In this document: in pieces, positions 26,217 through 38,137 of the stretch
Numbering within the stretch: position 1 is the first letter of the stretch
Layout: each line of letters begins with the position of its first letter
Assembly (NCBI GenBank): GCA_013398615.1
Contig: VZSR01001854.1
Coordinates: 5,910,328-5,974,327 of the forward strand
DNA length: 64,000 bases
Direction: 5' to 3'
DNA from: Brachypodius melanocephalos
Taxonomy: Eukaryota; Chordata; Aves; Passeriformes; Pycnonotidae
Program-made: the position numbers and the translations under genes
The notes under the pieces: generated by a model
The model's input: the letters and a program-made list of their open reading frames with translations, nothing else
Databases searched by the model: none
Told to the model about the DNA's origin: nothing

Positions 26217-26740
26217 TAAAGAGAGAAATATGAATGGAAGAGGACAAGTGGAAGATGACAGCTTGTTCCAATACCACATCCTCTCAACTGCCCTGCAGGA
26301 CAGGTTGCCAGCAACTCACTGAGTAAACCCCACACAGAATCATTACCTCTACCAAGCACCCTCCTTGGAGCAGTACAGCCTTTGGGAAAAGGTCAATGTT
26401 ACCTAGCAACTAAGAGCCAGTGCCTTTTAATAAATTAACCCCTTCATATGAGCTTTGGTGACAACTCAAATCACAAAAGGACACTGAACATTTTAGTTTC
26501 ATTTTATTAGGTTCAACTATCAAGAATTACCTGACAGAATCATGGCTGAACCTGGAAATTCTTTTAAGGATTGGATTTGTTCAGTGGAATATATAATCCT
26601 AACTATGCTCAATTAGAATTATGCTGATCTCCCGTAAAACCACACAAAAATCAAAGGCTGCTTCACAGAGAGTTTCAGAATTTTGTATGTCAATTTTCCA
26701 CCTTAGTGGAAACTTGGATGAAGTTAGGTCCCAGAACAGG

Positions 26741-26780
26741 ACACAGCCAAGGTCAATGAAACATAGCCAAGGTCAATGTT
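26741..26780 (+). repeat. 20-bp tandem duplication carrying NR5A/ERR-like sites
   Basis: Two adjacent 20-bp units (26741-26760 and 26761-26780) differ at three positions. Each contains CCAAGGTCA (26747-26755 and 26767-26775), which fits YCAAGGYCA, the monomeric nuclear-receptor site used by NR5A proteins and close to that of ERR proteins (known). The duplication is seen directly; receptor binding is inference. Confidence 0.45.
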
Positions 26781-29700
26781 CAAGACAAGGTTCTCAGAGA
26801 AGCCACAGACACCGCTCCTGCTGCAAGGTGGGTGTGCAGCATTATTGATTTGCTCTCCACTTTGGGTCTTACCTTGAATGTAAATCCCATATTGAAATAG
26901 GAGATGAATATGACCAGAAAAAGGAGGGGCTCTTTGGCTCAAGGATCCCAAAGAGCTGACATTCTGGGGATTATAGAGATCAAGGTAAATGCCAGAACTG
27001 TCAAATAGGGGAAGTATGAGTCAGTGTTAGGGAATGCAGGGAGAAACTGTGCTATGAGTAACTAAGTAGGGGACAACATCTTTATGTGATTATTTACTTA
27101 CATCCTAGGACTCAGTCATGGCCCATTGTTTGGCTGGGTTTGCTCTCTCTCAGTGAAGTACCTCTAGATCAACCAACCAGCTCCCAAATTTATATACAAC
27201 TCACCTACCTACTGGCATGTGGAACCTGAGGAATTGGGATTCTCCCAGACACATCCCTCTATGCAATGAGACACCAGAAGAAGCATCAGAAAGTTCAGAG
27301 AAATCCAATGAATAAACCACAGAACAACTACAGAACAACTGCAGGTTCTGCCAAAATGAACAATGTGCCTTTTTTTAGACACAGCCATTACCTGCATAAC
27401 TCCCCTCTTTTTTCAGAGAGATCGAGATAGGAACATTTTTTGAAGTTGGTTGAGAAGCTGCCTTAGCTATTTTTGCTTCTTACAACATATCAAATATTTA
27501 CTTAGTTTTGTTAAGGCAAGCTCATGTTCTAAATACTTTGTGTGGAAAATGAGAAAAGCATCCACCTATCTAGAAAATGGTCATACTCAAAAAACACCTA
27601 AAGTATTCTATGGGATTTAAACCCAGTGTCTTAACCAAAGACTTTCCAGCCTTTGCCTGAAGCCTTTAGCCTAATTTATGGCATGGAAATCCAGTCTTGT
27701 CCAGTTATTCGCTAGCCAGCAGTAAGACTCACTTGGCTTTTAATCCTAGTTCTGCCTCAGTGAGAAAAAATGTCTAGTTAGCTAAATAAAGAGTTAAGAT
27801 CCTTTCAGGACATGAGTTCAGAAAACCAGGTTTATCTCCACATCTCAGAGTGTTTTGCAAAAGTATGTATGCAAGAGTAAAAATACATTTTAGACAGAAG
27901 AGCCAATTGTATCAATTTTGCACATTACATTTTATGCTTTATGTGCTTTCCCAGGGACATCAAGCTAAAGTTTATGGAATAAATTTATAGAATTCTCTCT
28001 CTTCTTTTTTAAAGGAAATGTAGGAATGTTACCCAAAACTGTGACCTCAAGAATACATCTAAATCCAACCCTCCCCCACAAACATGTCAAACCTGCGATA
28101 AAATTTGTAAAAGATGGACATCATCCCTGACTGATATGGATAAAAGGAATGCATTATTCTAGAAAAAGAAGTACCTTTGTCATAAAGGGCAATTCATATT
28201 TTATTTTCCATATTCTTCTGAGTTTCTTTGAATTTTTTGTTACTTTGGACTCAACTGTTTATATTAACACCCTCATCTTTCTACCAGCTCAGAACAATTT
28301 ACTTTGTATCTAGTAAGGCATTAAGTATTTCAAACTACTCCATCCAACACATGTTAGACATAATAAGTTTGCCAGCAAAGGACTGTCCATTTGGCCAGTC
28401 TGTCTATTGACTGTCTATTATGTCCTTCTTCAAGTCTCTTAGTCTTCACTGTTTCTTAATATCTTAATTAATTTTAGGTTATGTGCATTCCTCATCACCA
28501 TCCTGCATATTCTGGAGAAATAAAGCATATGGAGTACCAGTAGAACCACCATAACTAATGGCTGGATTTTCTTCTTAAGACATTTGATAAATTGTCTAAA
28601 CATATATGTGCTTTGAGTTACAGGGCTCATTAAAAAATAATCCCTTTTTAAGGCTGAGAACCATAATTAGATCAGGATTCGTGTCTGTCAAGTTGCCTTT
28701 TTTATATCAGGAATTTAATACATAATACATAATAGACCCCAGGCCTTCTCCAGAGCTACTTTGGGTTGGATACACAAGGAAAGTAAGGGTAGAATTTATT
28801 TCAACTAATCTTTGAGGCCTACAAAGTAGTTTTCAACATCTGAACTATACATTTGTTATTTTTTTATAGCCAGTGGCATTTCTGGGATACAGATCACCTT
28901 CTCAAAAGGTAGATGCCTCAGTTGCATGGGAGAAGGGAACCCGTGAAACGTTCACTGGCTGTAAAGGGATTTTAGATGACTATCCTAGGTCTGGAAGGAC
29001 AAATCTGAAATGAAGTGGAGTCAGCCACATGCCAAGGGTTCAGAAGAAGTGCCTACCTGCAGATCATTCTCTGAACAGTGTCAGTGACTGCTTTGGTCTT
29101 GAGACAACAGCTATGTTTATCTTCTAAGACTAACAGGAATCAAATATGAGATTATCTTTTGCATACTTCATATATTAATTGGGTTGTGCTGTGGTAAGTC
29201 TTCCATGTACCAGATCAAGCCAACATGAAAGTCATCAACTGAAGCACGGCACAGGTCCTAATCCTGCTGCTCGTTCTAAAGAAAACATAAAATATTTCCA
29301 GAAGAGAAAATTCAGTCAACTTTTTTATAATGTATGTTTTTGAGAAACAGAGCATGTATATACACAAATATTTAAATAAACATACAAAGACATATAAATA
29401 TCCACATATATGTGAAGTAAATTGATAAAAGAACATAATGGGCACAGAATCAAAGTTAGAAATAGAAGAATTAAGCACAAAAATTTTTGACACTGGGGTG
29501 TTAAAGTACTATTTGGATGCAGACCTTCCCACCTTTAGTTGAAATCCTACCACAAAAGAATTTGATGACATTTTGATTAGGTTGAATTTTTTTAAGTAAT
29601 TTATCCTAAAATATCCTACTTGCAATATACAACACCTTTTGGTATTTTGCCCTGCCTACTTCCCTATAGTTTTGATTTTGTGCTGCTGGTTTTTTTTCTC

Positions 29701-29999
29701 ACTCTCCCGTCTCAATGTTGTGACTTCTGTTTATTTCAGTGTCCTTCTCCCGGCAGGCTAGACAAACAGAAATAATAAGAAAATTCTGAGAGCAGAAAAG
29801 AACAATTAAAAAAACATATCACAAGCAATTCCTTTAAACCAGTGCTTGTGAAAATGCTGATTATGCATAAGAAGCTCTTTATGTAGAAGTATAAGGTCTC
29901 AAGAATGTCTCCTACACTGAACAAAAGATTACTGAGCTGCTAAAATACCACTGTGAACCTGCTGTTTTGTTGTGAGAGCTTACATCCTAATTATAGCAT
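26781..29999. other. Unique noncoding tract
   Basis: No gene, RNA or known repeat recognised. Composition is typical. The segment 28870-29060 is more balanced in composition and retains two CpGs, but nothing identifies it. Confidence 0.6.
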
Positions 30000-31345
30000 T
30001 TTTCTTTTTTCTTTATTTAAGAGTCTTTTTTATCGCAGTGCAGGACATAAACATTCCTTTGGATCCTGTGTGTAAATAATGAAAACATAAAAACTATGGA
30101 TTTTTCCCCTATCAAGCAGGTTAATAGTTTAATTGTATACGGTTATTCTTACATTAAAAGCTGCATACCTGGCAAGCTTTATCGGGTAACAGGGACTTTT
30201 AAATGTGCCAATGTTTCTACAGAAGTAACGCGGGTCAATTGCAAAAGGGATAACCATAATGATTAAATCATTAAAATTTTGTCTATGCTTCACAGAGCAT
30301 AGAGAAAATTAACTTCCCACCAACCTCATTTTTCTGCTGAACATGAAATAATGATTTTCTGCCAGTATAATTACAAAGCTAACATCTGATAGAGTCAGCA
30401 TCCAGGGGGGATTATCACATGCATGAGTATTAGACCTCATTACCAGCTTGACTGCAAAATTATTACATCTTGTAATTGGATGGTGAGATTTATATACAGA
30501 TTGGCTGGGTTCTCTGTAAGATTGTAATTACAAGCTTCGTTGGTTCGCTACTTATCACACGGTGCAGGAGGAGGCAAAAACAAGCAGAGGAAAGACCATT
30601 TCATTAAGCCATAACCCTATCAAGGGAGGAGCACTGTAACATCCCTGTATTTATTAGGCCAAACAGAGCTGTTTGCAGAAGGGGAGGCCATTTATTACCG
30701 CCTGACAAATGGGATTTCATTTATTTAACCTCAGTGATCTATTTCAGTAAAATGTACAAACGAGCCATCCATTTTATGATTCCGGAGTCAACGCCTCAAT
30801 TATCTAAAGGCTAACTGACTGTTAAAGCACCCATCTGCTAGGATGAATTCATTGATTTAATTTGCTTCATGTTACTGAATGATTCTTAGCAGACAGGGAG
30901 GGGATGGAAGGGGAATGGAAGAAGGGAAGGAAGCAAGGGGGCGGCTGGTGGTTTAGGAGAATGCATTGGAGTGATTCAGCACACCGGTGTCTGTCTGCAT
31001 GTCTGTGCGCGCGCACCCCCGGTTGTTTTTTTTTTTTAATCCTTCAGCACAATAGAAGAAGGAGATCAATAGCAGCTTAAATTTTATGAGACAAGGAGTT
31101 AAGTTGTTCAGCTCAAGCCAAAACACCTTTGTTCTACCATAACAAGTAATCTCTGTGGTGGAATTAATATTGACAAGCTGGCTTCTTTGTAGCTAATTTT
31201 GTGGGTGCCTGAGCCAATCGGGAGACTCGCAGTAATAGAGTTGTTATTAGAGTTCATTATAAAAGCTGTGGATCAATGGCTACACTGGGAGGGAGAGGAC
31301 ATGCTGCAGCAGAATGCATATGTATGCTCAAGGAAATGAAATCCT
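30000..31345. promoter_or_regulatory. Strong candidate conserved developmental enhancer cluster
   Basis: About 1.3 kb of repeat-free, information-rich DNA. TAATGATTAAATCATTA at 30257-30273 has perfect 8-bp arms around one base, with PBX/HOX-like ATGATTAA. GGGATTATC near 30409 contains the OTX/PITX core GGATTA. TTGTAATTACAA at 30522-30533 is a perfect palindrome centred on TAATTA. CCATTTATTACCG near 30689 and ATTTTATGAT near 30771 hold HOX/CDX-like TTTAT cores, and GAGCCAATCGG near 31211 contains a CCAAT box. CpGs are retained (about 17 between 30120 and 31020), unusual for this AT-rich window. Frames are closed by stops, so coding constraint cannot explain it. Conservation is inferred; the target gene is unknown. 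Confidence 0.55.
30891..31016 (+). other. Homopurine run followed by a GC alternating palindrome
   Basis: A G/A-only-like stretch (about 30891-30950) with several G-runs is followed, after about 55 bp, by GTGCGCGCGCAC (31005-31016). This is a perfect 12-bp palindrome of alternating purines and pyrimidines with four CpGs. Such sequence can adopt Z-DNA in vitro (known). The loops between G-runs are too long for a standard G-quadruplex. Confidence 0.55.
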
Positions 31346-31390
31346 TTTAATGTCCTTGTAATAATTTATTCTATAGTTCTCTTTGACTTT

Positions 31391-31415
31391 AAAAAAAAAA
31401 AAAAAAAAAAAAAAA
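31391..31415. repeat. Poly-A tract (A25)
   Basis: An uninterrupted run of 25 A directly after the conserved-looking cluster. No LINE or retrogene body precedes it, so it is annotated as a homopolymer. Confidence 0.9.
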
Positions 31416-31984
31416 GGTCTTGCAGAAACAAAATTAAAAATGTTCCCTTGTGAGGCTTTTAATTTTATCCTAACACCGAAACTGATAGGAAGTAAAGCAG
31501 GATTTCAGGGGTGGGGAAATTCAGGGAGACCTCGTTACCCAGCGCTGAGTTTTATTAGAACTGGATTTTGCCTGGAAAATACCACCACTCCCATTTTATC
31601 CAAATCGAGCAGGCTGGTTTGTTGAAAGTTTATGCTGCTATGTGCATAGCATTGATGCCTTTTAAAACACCCCTTTTTTCCATCCTCCCTAAACCCTCTG
31701 TCTCATTAAATCTGACTTTTACCTTTTTTTTATTTGATGGGGTGTCATTTTGTAGAAAACATCTTTACACTCAAGGAGATGAAGTCACAAATAGCATGTT
31801 AAAGCTTTTTCCCCATGTTTCTGGGAAGGAATGACCTGTATGCAGTGAGTTAGCACTTTCAGCAAGCTGACAAGGAGTTCACAGTACACAGCTCTTTGTA
31901 AAAGGTTGCCTCTTTCAGCTATAAAAGGGCCCTCCTTGATGTAAGTGTTCCCAGAGTAATAATCCATTTCTCTTGTGGCAGGCA
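31416..31984. other. Unique noncoding tract
   Basis: Lies between two enhancer-like blocks. It has moderate GC and a few CpGs near 31475-31535. Two overlapping plus-strand frames cover it without recognisable domains. A TATAAAA-like word at 31921 is not accompanied by a transcript model. Confidence 0.5.
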
Positions 31985-32460
31985 TCAGCTCATGCTATAA
32001 TCTTTCCCACAAGCTCCAAATCAGTACAAGAAAGCTGTTTACTGGACAATTTTCCCTACATCTCAGTGTTAAATGATACTGCATTAAAATGTGAGAATAT
32101 CACACTCTAAAAAAAGAAGGAGGATCAAAGGGAGCCCTCACAGTGAGTGAGTTGAAACAAATTAGCATCTTTTGGTCATGGTTTCCAAGATATAAAAATG
32201 TGGCATTCCAGGGCCATAAGTTGTTTGCTTTGCTTTCTCTCCTTTATTTCACTATAAAAAATAGCCATTTATTTTTTCCATCTCCCTATGCTTGTCTCTG
32301 CCAGAAAAATTGAATCACTTTCAATTGATGCAATTAGACGGGGTAAGTCCCTTGTGTAGACACTGTTGTTTCAATTCCAGCAGATATCATTAAGTCAATA
32401 TAAGAGACTCTTCCACAAAAATAAGGCCATCAAGTATGAGCACTGTTTAGTCTGTTAGGT
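31985..32460. promoter_or_regulatory. Candidate conserved noncoding element, right flank of cluster
   Basis: Repeat-free sequence with ACAAATTAGCATC near 32157, GGTCATGGTTTCC near 32174 and TCAATTGATGCAATTAGACG around 32321-32340. The last holds adjacent CAATTG and CAATTAG words. It continues the character of the 30.0-31.3 kb cluster and ends near the T-rich run at 32471-32480. The conservation inference is weaker than for the core. Confidence 0.4.
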
Positions 32461-32883
32461 TTGGGGTTTGGTTTTTTTTTTCAATTACCACATTTTTCTC
32501 AAGGATTGACGAAATCCAATCATTTCAATTTTCTCATTTCTTTTTTTTTTTTCTTCTCCAGACATCTGTCTTAAAACTTAGATTCCTACTATTTGGTACA
32601 GTAACAGAAAATATTCTGTGAGTGAAAACCAATGAATTAAAGAAACCTTGCCATCACATTTACCAGCCTCTGTATCTTCCATTTCCTCCTCCCAGCTAGA
32701 AGAAATAGAGGCATAGTGTCTGGAACCAGTGACAGGAGACATAGAAAATCAGGAAAAAGTTGAAAATACAGGGAGTGTACGAAACCAAAAATCTTAGGGA
32801 GAACATTTTTTTGTTAATTAGAATGATTTTAATTTGGCAATTTCTTTCTTTTACTGTAATACAAACCCTATGCAGCTGTACAA
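32461..32883. other. Unique noncoding tract with T-rich runs
   Basis: T-runs at about 32471-32480 and 32541-32552. No gene recognised. It ends where CR1 similarity begins. Confidence 0.55.
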
Positions 32884-33529
32884 GTAGGGGGTTGACTGCT
32901 GGAAAGCAGCTCTGCAGAGAAGGGCCTGGGGGTTCTGGTGAACAACAAGCTGTCCATGAGCCAGCAGGGTGCTCTGGGGGACAAGAATGATATCCTGGGG
33001 GGGCAGTAGGAAGAGCAATGCCATCAGGTTGAGGTAGCTGATCCTGCCCCTCTACTCAGTCCTCGTGAGGCCCCATCTGGAGTGCTGTGTCCAGTTCTGA
33101 AGTGTGACAAATACGGCTAGGGTACTGGAGCATGTCTATTACAGGGAAAGGCTGAGGGAGCTGGGGCTGTTCCCAGCCTCAGAAAGAGCAGACTGAGAGG
33201 GGAACTCATCACTGCAGAAATATCTGAGGGAAGAGGATTGAGGATGCAGTCAGGCTCTTCTTGAGCAATAGGACAAGAGGAAACAGGCAGAAACTGATGC
33301 ACAAGAAATTCCATCTGAATACGAGGAAGAACTTCTTTATTGTGTTGGTGACTCTGAACAGGAACAGATTGCCCAGAGAGGTTGTGGAGTCTCCTGAGAC
33401 ACTCAAGAACCACCTGGACACAATCCTGTGCCATTTGCTCTAGGATGGCCCTGCTTGAATAGGGAGGTTGGACCAGATGCCCCACTGTGGTCCCTTTCAA
33501 CCTTACCTGTTCTGTGCTTCTGTGATGAT
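32884..33529 (+). mobile_element. CR1 LINE, 5'-truncated 3' fragment
   Basis: The sequence matches the 3' part of avian CR1 (chicken repeat 1), a non-LTR retrotransposon. From 32917 it encodes EKGLGVLVNNKLSMSQQ, and near 33050 LYSVLVRPHLECCVQF, the familiar C-terminal end of CR1 ORF2 after the reverse transcriptase. A 3' region with GCCCAGAGAGGTTGTGGAGT (33372-33391) and GGTTGGACCAGATG (about 33466-33479) follows, ending in TTCTGTG-type terminal words at 33511-33529. CR1 copies are typically 5'-truncated like this. Roughly 75 bp appear deleted near 33100, where the consensus continues after the cytosine-rich tract, and frameshifts and stops show it is inactive. Its neighbours are unique DNA. 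Confidence 0.93.
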
Positions 33530-36177
33530 AAGCTTAAATTTCAGAATTTGAACTGAATATACCTTGACTGGAATTTCGCTTTGAAAAAGACTGAAAGGGG
33601 AAGTAAGTGTGACATATTCCCTTTTCCCCTAGTTCAAATAAATAATTTTTCCAGTCACCCTCTGTTGATTTTCTCTTCTCTTCATGACAGCTAATTTCTC
33701 ATAGTGAAAGTATATCAAAAGAAACTTATCTGTGATTTTTATGGCTTGTCATGCTGTTCTCTGACATTCACATCCCTCCCAGGATCTTTCTGAGGGATCC
33801 TTCTGAACCTCAGATGATTTCTTGGTGATTTCATTGTTCTTTGGCGTTCCTTATTTGTCCAGTACGGAAAGTCTTTATGGAAAGGGGAAAAAAGAATTGG
33901 CAAATATATCTCAGAGGCCGAAAGGAGTTCCCACAGAAAGAAAATTATTGCAAAATGAGCACAATCCTGCAACAATAATGAGAAAAAACAGAAAAAAAAT
34001 TCAGCCAAATAAAAGAAATGTAAAGTCAGATGACAATGAGATCGACACAGAAATTAAAGGCAATATGGACTGGCCTCAAAAAATAAATCACCATCCCTAA
34101 AGAAAAAGGAGATAAAATACCATCCTTAGATGTAAGAGCAAGACAGTCACTGGAAATGCAAAGCAGAATTTCCCCTAGCTAATTAACACTTCTTAGATAG
34201 ATATATATTATCTATCTAATAACCATTCTTTTTTTAGCATACTGCTGTAAGCACTCTGTGATCAGACCAGCCAAGAACTACACAGCTGACCTATGGAAAG
34301 CCCAGTACAGCAATTGCAAAATTAGTATTATGATTTCTCCCATGCATCTGCCCTCACTAAAATATTTGTCAGGCCCTCAGGCAGGCCTTCTTAGTGTTGG
34401 TTTGAAGTTCCTTAGAAAACCAAATTTCTTCTTGCAACGTCTTTTGGGACACTACATGTCAGTTTAATACAAGCATAGAAATCTTAACAAATTGTCTTTA
34501 GTTTTCCATTCCCTTTTTTACCAGATTTTACTGCTCTGAACCACTATTAATCACTCCTTTTTTATTATTATTATGATTATTGTCTCACTTTACCCCATTT
34601 AAAGTTTGGAAATTACTCTGATCTCTTTTTCTGCTTGATGGAACACAGAAGGTCTCTTTTGCCTTGAATTCTTGATCACTGACTTGGAAAGTTATTTCTA
34701 TATATCACTGCAGCCCACTATAATTTCTAATAACATATCTGCAGCTGAAATCCCTCAAGCACCAAGATCAGTCTCTAATTCTCCTTGATTTCAATGGAGA
34801 GAGGGTTTCATGATGCAGATCTGATGCTTTGTCACAGCACTTGCTCCAATAATTTCACTGTGTCATTCCAGATTTACACTACACTAGAAGCAAAGAACAA
34901 TCAGACCACTGTGGTAAATGGGTAATTCGTAGCAGAGACTCTTTCTTTGACACATGTTTATCCTTAGTGGAGATGAAATAGATTGCATGGTTGTATTTGC
35001 TAAGCTCTCTTGTCACTAGAAGAAATGCAGCAACATTTAAGATCCCATTCTAACTGGATATCCCATAATACTACTACTATAGCAACAACTTTAGAACTAT
35101 ATACTTTTGAGTTCTCAAATGCAATTGGAATTTCTTTCTTTGGAGTTTCTTCTTGCTGCCTGAAAATATTTGAACCGTGGGGGAAGCCATTCATTAGAAC
35201 ACACATTCTCCAGCCTTACTGCTCACAATCAACACAGGCAATAAACCACTGAATACAGCTGTGTGTTGCATATGCAGCTACAGTAAAAGGCATCTACTTT
35301 TTAAGTTTAAAAACCACTTGTCCTTTCACCCTACACCTCAAAACAGGCCTGAGGCAGGAATGTATTGCAGTATAAACACAGGCCTCAGAGCATGCTATTC
35401 TTTAGTAAAATATGTGTTGAATGAGATAACATTGCACCTCTAATAGTTTACCGTATCATGAAGGCCTACATTTATCTCAATCTGAAGTCTGTTCAGCCTA
35501 GTCTTATCTACTCATTCAGCTATTTTTTGTTTGCATATTTTCAATACAACTTGATTGTCCATAAACAAACAAATAGATGTTCAGTGGCAGTTAGTCAGAG
35601 TTATTTCAATGCAGTGGCCAATATTTCCACTAACTTTCATGAGAACATGCTGAGATTTTTGAAAGAGCTGTTTTTCTCTTTTACAAACTCATACTCAATC
35701 TCATCTACATGCACTAAGACACAAAGCATTTCACAAATTAAATACATCCACAACTCAGAAAAGACTTTTGCCAGGAAAAAAAAAAAGAATCAAACAATGT
35801 AGTCATGGTAACCTGTAATTAAAGATCAGATCCAAAAGCTTATCACAAAACTGGTATCTGCAATACACACATTCTTTCTCATCTTATTAGAAATAAATTC
35901 TAGAGAAAAGCTGTATCCAAAACCAGTTTTCTTTCTAGTAAATGTGGGTCGAAGGGTTCGTAATGTAGTACATAGGACAGAATGAACTGAGTCAAAGAGA
36001 CACCAAATTTGGATGTGTGTTTATAACTCTAAGGAAATTTACTGAAAAGCCATGTTTATTGAATGGGCTGAGGAAGGCATCAAACTGTGAAGGTGTGTAG
36101 AATACCAGATGTCTCTCAATAAGTCTTGAAAAGCAAACAGCATAAAACTCTGATTGGGTGAGATAAAACCACATGAC
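33530..36177. other. Unique AT-rich noncoding tract
   Basis: No coding exon or transposon recognised. It holds an AT-rich perfect hairpin at 34194-34218 and an A-rich run at 35777-35788. Open frames are short or low-complexity. Confidence 0.65.
34194..34218. repeat. Perfect 10-bp inverted repeat, TAGATAGATA arms
   Basis: Arms 34194-34203 and 34209-34218 are exact reverse complements separated by a 5-nt TATAT loop. It probably arose from a short GATA/TATC simple sequence. It holds GATA words on both strands, but nothing else supports a regulatory role. Confidence 0.75.
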
Positions 36178-36595
36178 AGTCCAGGTTGGAAGGCCTTTGA
36201 AAGATCACCTCTACGTCTTATGGAAAACGAACCCTAGATGAGATTTGCTAATTACCTTCCCAGTTGTGTCTTGAAAACCTCCAGTGATGGAGACTCATGC
36301 CCTTAGGGAAGTTGTTCAAGTGATTGATTGTTCTCACTTTGAAAATTTTCTTTCTCATCTCAAGATGAAACCTGGAACCTGTTGCACTTTGTCATCTCCA
36401 CATTACTCCTTATGAAGAGAAGGCCTCCATCCTCTTTGTAGCCACCCTTTAAGTAAAGGAAGATAGTGATGAGATCCCCTATGAGACTTTTCTTCTCCAG
36501 AGTGAAAATACCTCTCCCCTTCAGTTTTTTCTCATAAAAAGCATTTTCTGCAGATGTTTGATAATTTTCATGGCTTCCTTTGGTGATGAGATTGT
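36178..36595 (-). mobile_element. Old, diverged CR1 fragment
   Basis: Read on the minus strand, the sequence follows the CR1 3' region. The plus strand starts with CCAGGTTGGAAGGCCTTTGA, the complement of the CR1 3' end, then passes through the complement of the cysteine-poor 3' segment and ends around the complement of the tract where the consensus reads as fast-evolving ORF2 C-terminus (36510-36595). Many substitutions and small indels indicate an older insertion than the 32884-33529 copy. No target-site duplication is obvious. It is inactive. Confidence 0.75.
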
Positions 36596-37839
36596 GTATT
36601 TGGGTTATCACTTATTCTGCCTCATAACTAGAAAAAGCAGTTAAATGTATTTGGGAGTGACAAAGTTGTAGTTCGAGAGTCACTGCTGTCCCACCTGCTA
36701 CCTCCACACCTGCCTCGTAATTACTTTGCTAATGGACAGAAAAAGCATCCTAACAAGGACAAGAAAGACTCAATTAAGGGATAGATTTGATATGATAATC
36801 GAGAGACTCATGATCTTAAATGCATTTTCACTAAAATAGATCTGGAATTCTGGTGGGGCATTTGGGAACTATCATGTCTTGTAATAATGAGAGTGAAACA
36901 ACCATCAGTGCCCTGATCTACCCAAGTGTATGTTTTCAGCTTTGCTTCAATCACTGGGTGAGGAAGAGACTCTGAAGATGTCATCTGTCAGAGGAAAAAC
37001 TACCTGGTTGCTGAATGAGGAAAATGCTGCTCTCGATCTATGTTTTTTAAGAATGTGTCTTCTATAATCTAGTTAAACATAAGAGCATTTTATTTCTTAA
37101 GGATATGTTCCTCCCCCTGATTAGGAGGATATGATTAACACACTGATTCTAATGCAGCAGTAATATTAATTAATGATTTACTACCACTTAGGTAGAAAAT
37201 TGGTATTCTTGGTTGTACATGTAAAAATAATATTTTAAATAAAGTCTTTAATTCTGGTAATGAATCCTCAAGAGTTCTTCAGAGTGACTTCACATGAACT
37301 ACTCATATCACGAGATTAATACAAGACTAGAATAATTTTGTGTAACGCACAAAGAGCTCTATCCTCATTTGCATAAAACCAAAATGAGCAAATGTCAGGA
37401 ACACATAGCACACAAAGTATTTTTAACTGAAAACTGGTAAACTCAGGTTTCTGCTTTTGTCATTACTTACACTCTATACAATTTTTGAAACAACAGAGGA
37501 TTATTACTTCAAGGATGATTAAAACACTGCAGAACTAGCAAAAAACTTGCTCATCAAGAGTATTTTCTTTCATTGTCCTTGTTCTATTTTGTCCATTGCA
37601 TTTTTTTTTATCAATATCATTTCTCTGCTGACAGTAAATACCAATAGAATCATCATACTAATGATCTTTGAGAACAAGAAAGAGATACATCCAAACTACT
37701 CTTATTTCTTATTTTGAGAAAAAAGGCATTAATTTAACATATATTTTTAAAAGTCAGATATTTCTATACAGCAAGTTCCTCAAAAACATTTTCTAACATT
37801 TCTTGTTTGCATACTAGCCTTGACAGCTGTGATCTCAAA

Positions 37840-37893
37840 GAAACCATCAGTGCTTGGGCACAGTCAGAAACCATCAGTGTTTGGGCACAGTCA
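37840..37893. repeat. 27-bp tandem duplication
   Basis: Two adjacent 27-bp units (37840-37866 and 37867-37893) differ at one position (TGCTTGG versus TGTTTGG). The near identity indicates a recent event or a correctly copied polymorphic duplication. Confidence 0.9.
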
Positions 37894-38095
37894 GTTGCCC
37901 TTAAAAGTTCTACAAACTCATGTTTTCCTGAAGATGAACACCTTTGTGGAGGGTGGGGAGGGGATAGGGAAGAGGAGAAGATTAGTGACAAACTCTCCCC
38001 ACAAAAAAACTATTTGGAAAACATGCTTAGAATTAGCATCAGTTCTTAGGCAACAACTCTCTCCTCACCAGCTTTCCACAAGCCATAAGTGTGTC

Positions 38096-38137
38096 AAAAT
38101 TATATCTACTTGTTAAAATTATATCTATCTACTTGTT
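38096..38137. repeat. Imperfect tandem duplication, 19 and 23 bp
   Basis: The unit starting AAAATTATATCTA and ending ACTTGTT is present twice, the second copy carrying an extra TCTA. A simple replication-slippage product. Confidence 0.85.

Larger units (their letters stand above)
23641..26740. other. Unique AT-rich noncoding tract with simple repeats
   Basis: No coding exon or transposon recognised. It contains an AT/AC-rich microsatellite (25231-25271), a TTGG/TTTG low-complexity stretch (26157-26216) and several T-runs. Open frames do not exceed about 90 codons. Confidence 0.65.

Noticed and set aside
30891..30950. G-quadruplex
   Set aside because: G-runs are separated by loops of up to about ten bases, beyond the usual limit for a stable quadruplex.
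31391..31415. A25 run as a retrotransposon tail
   Set aside because: The preceding sequence belongs to the conserved-looking block and has no LINE features; CR1 elements end in octamers, not poly-A.
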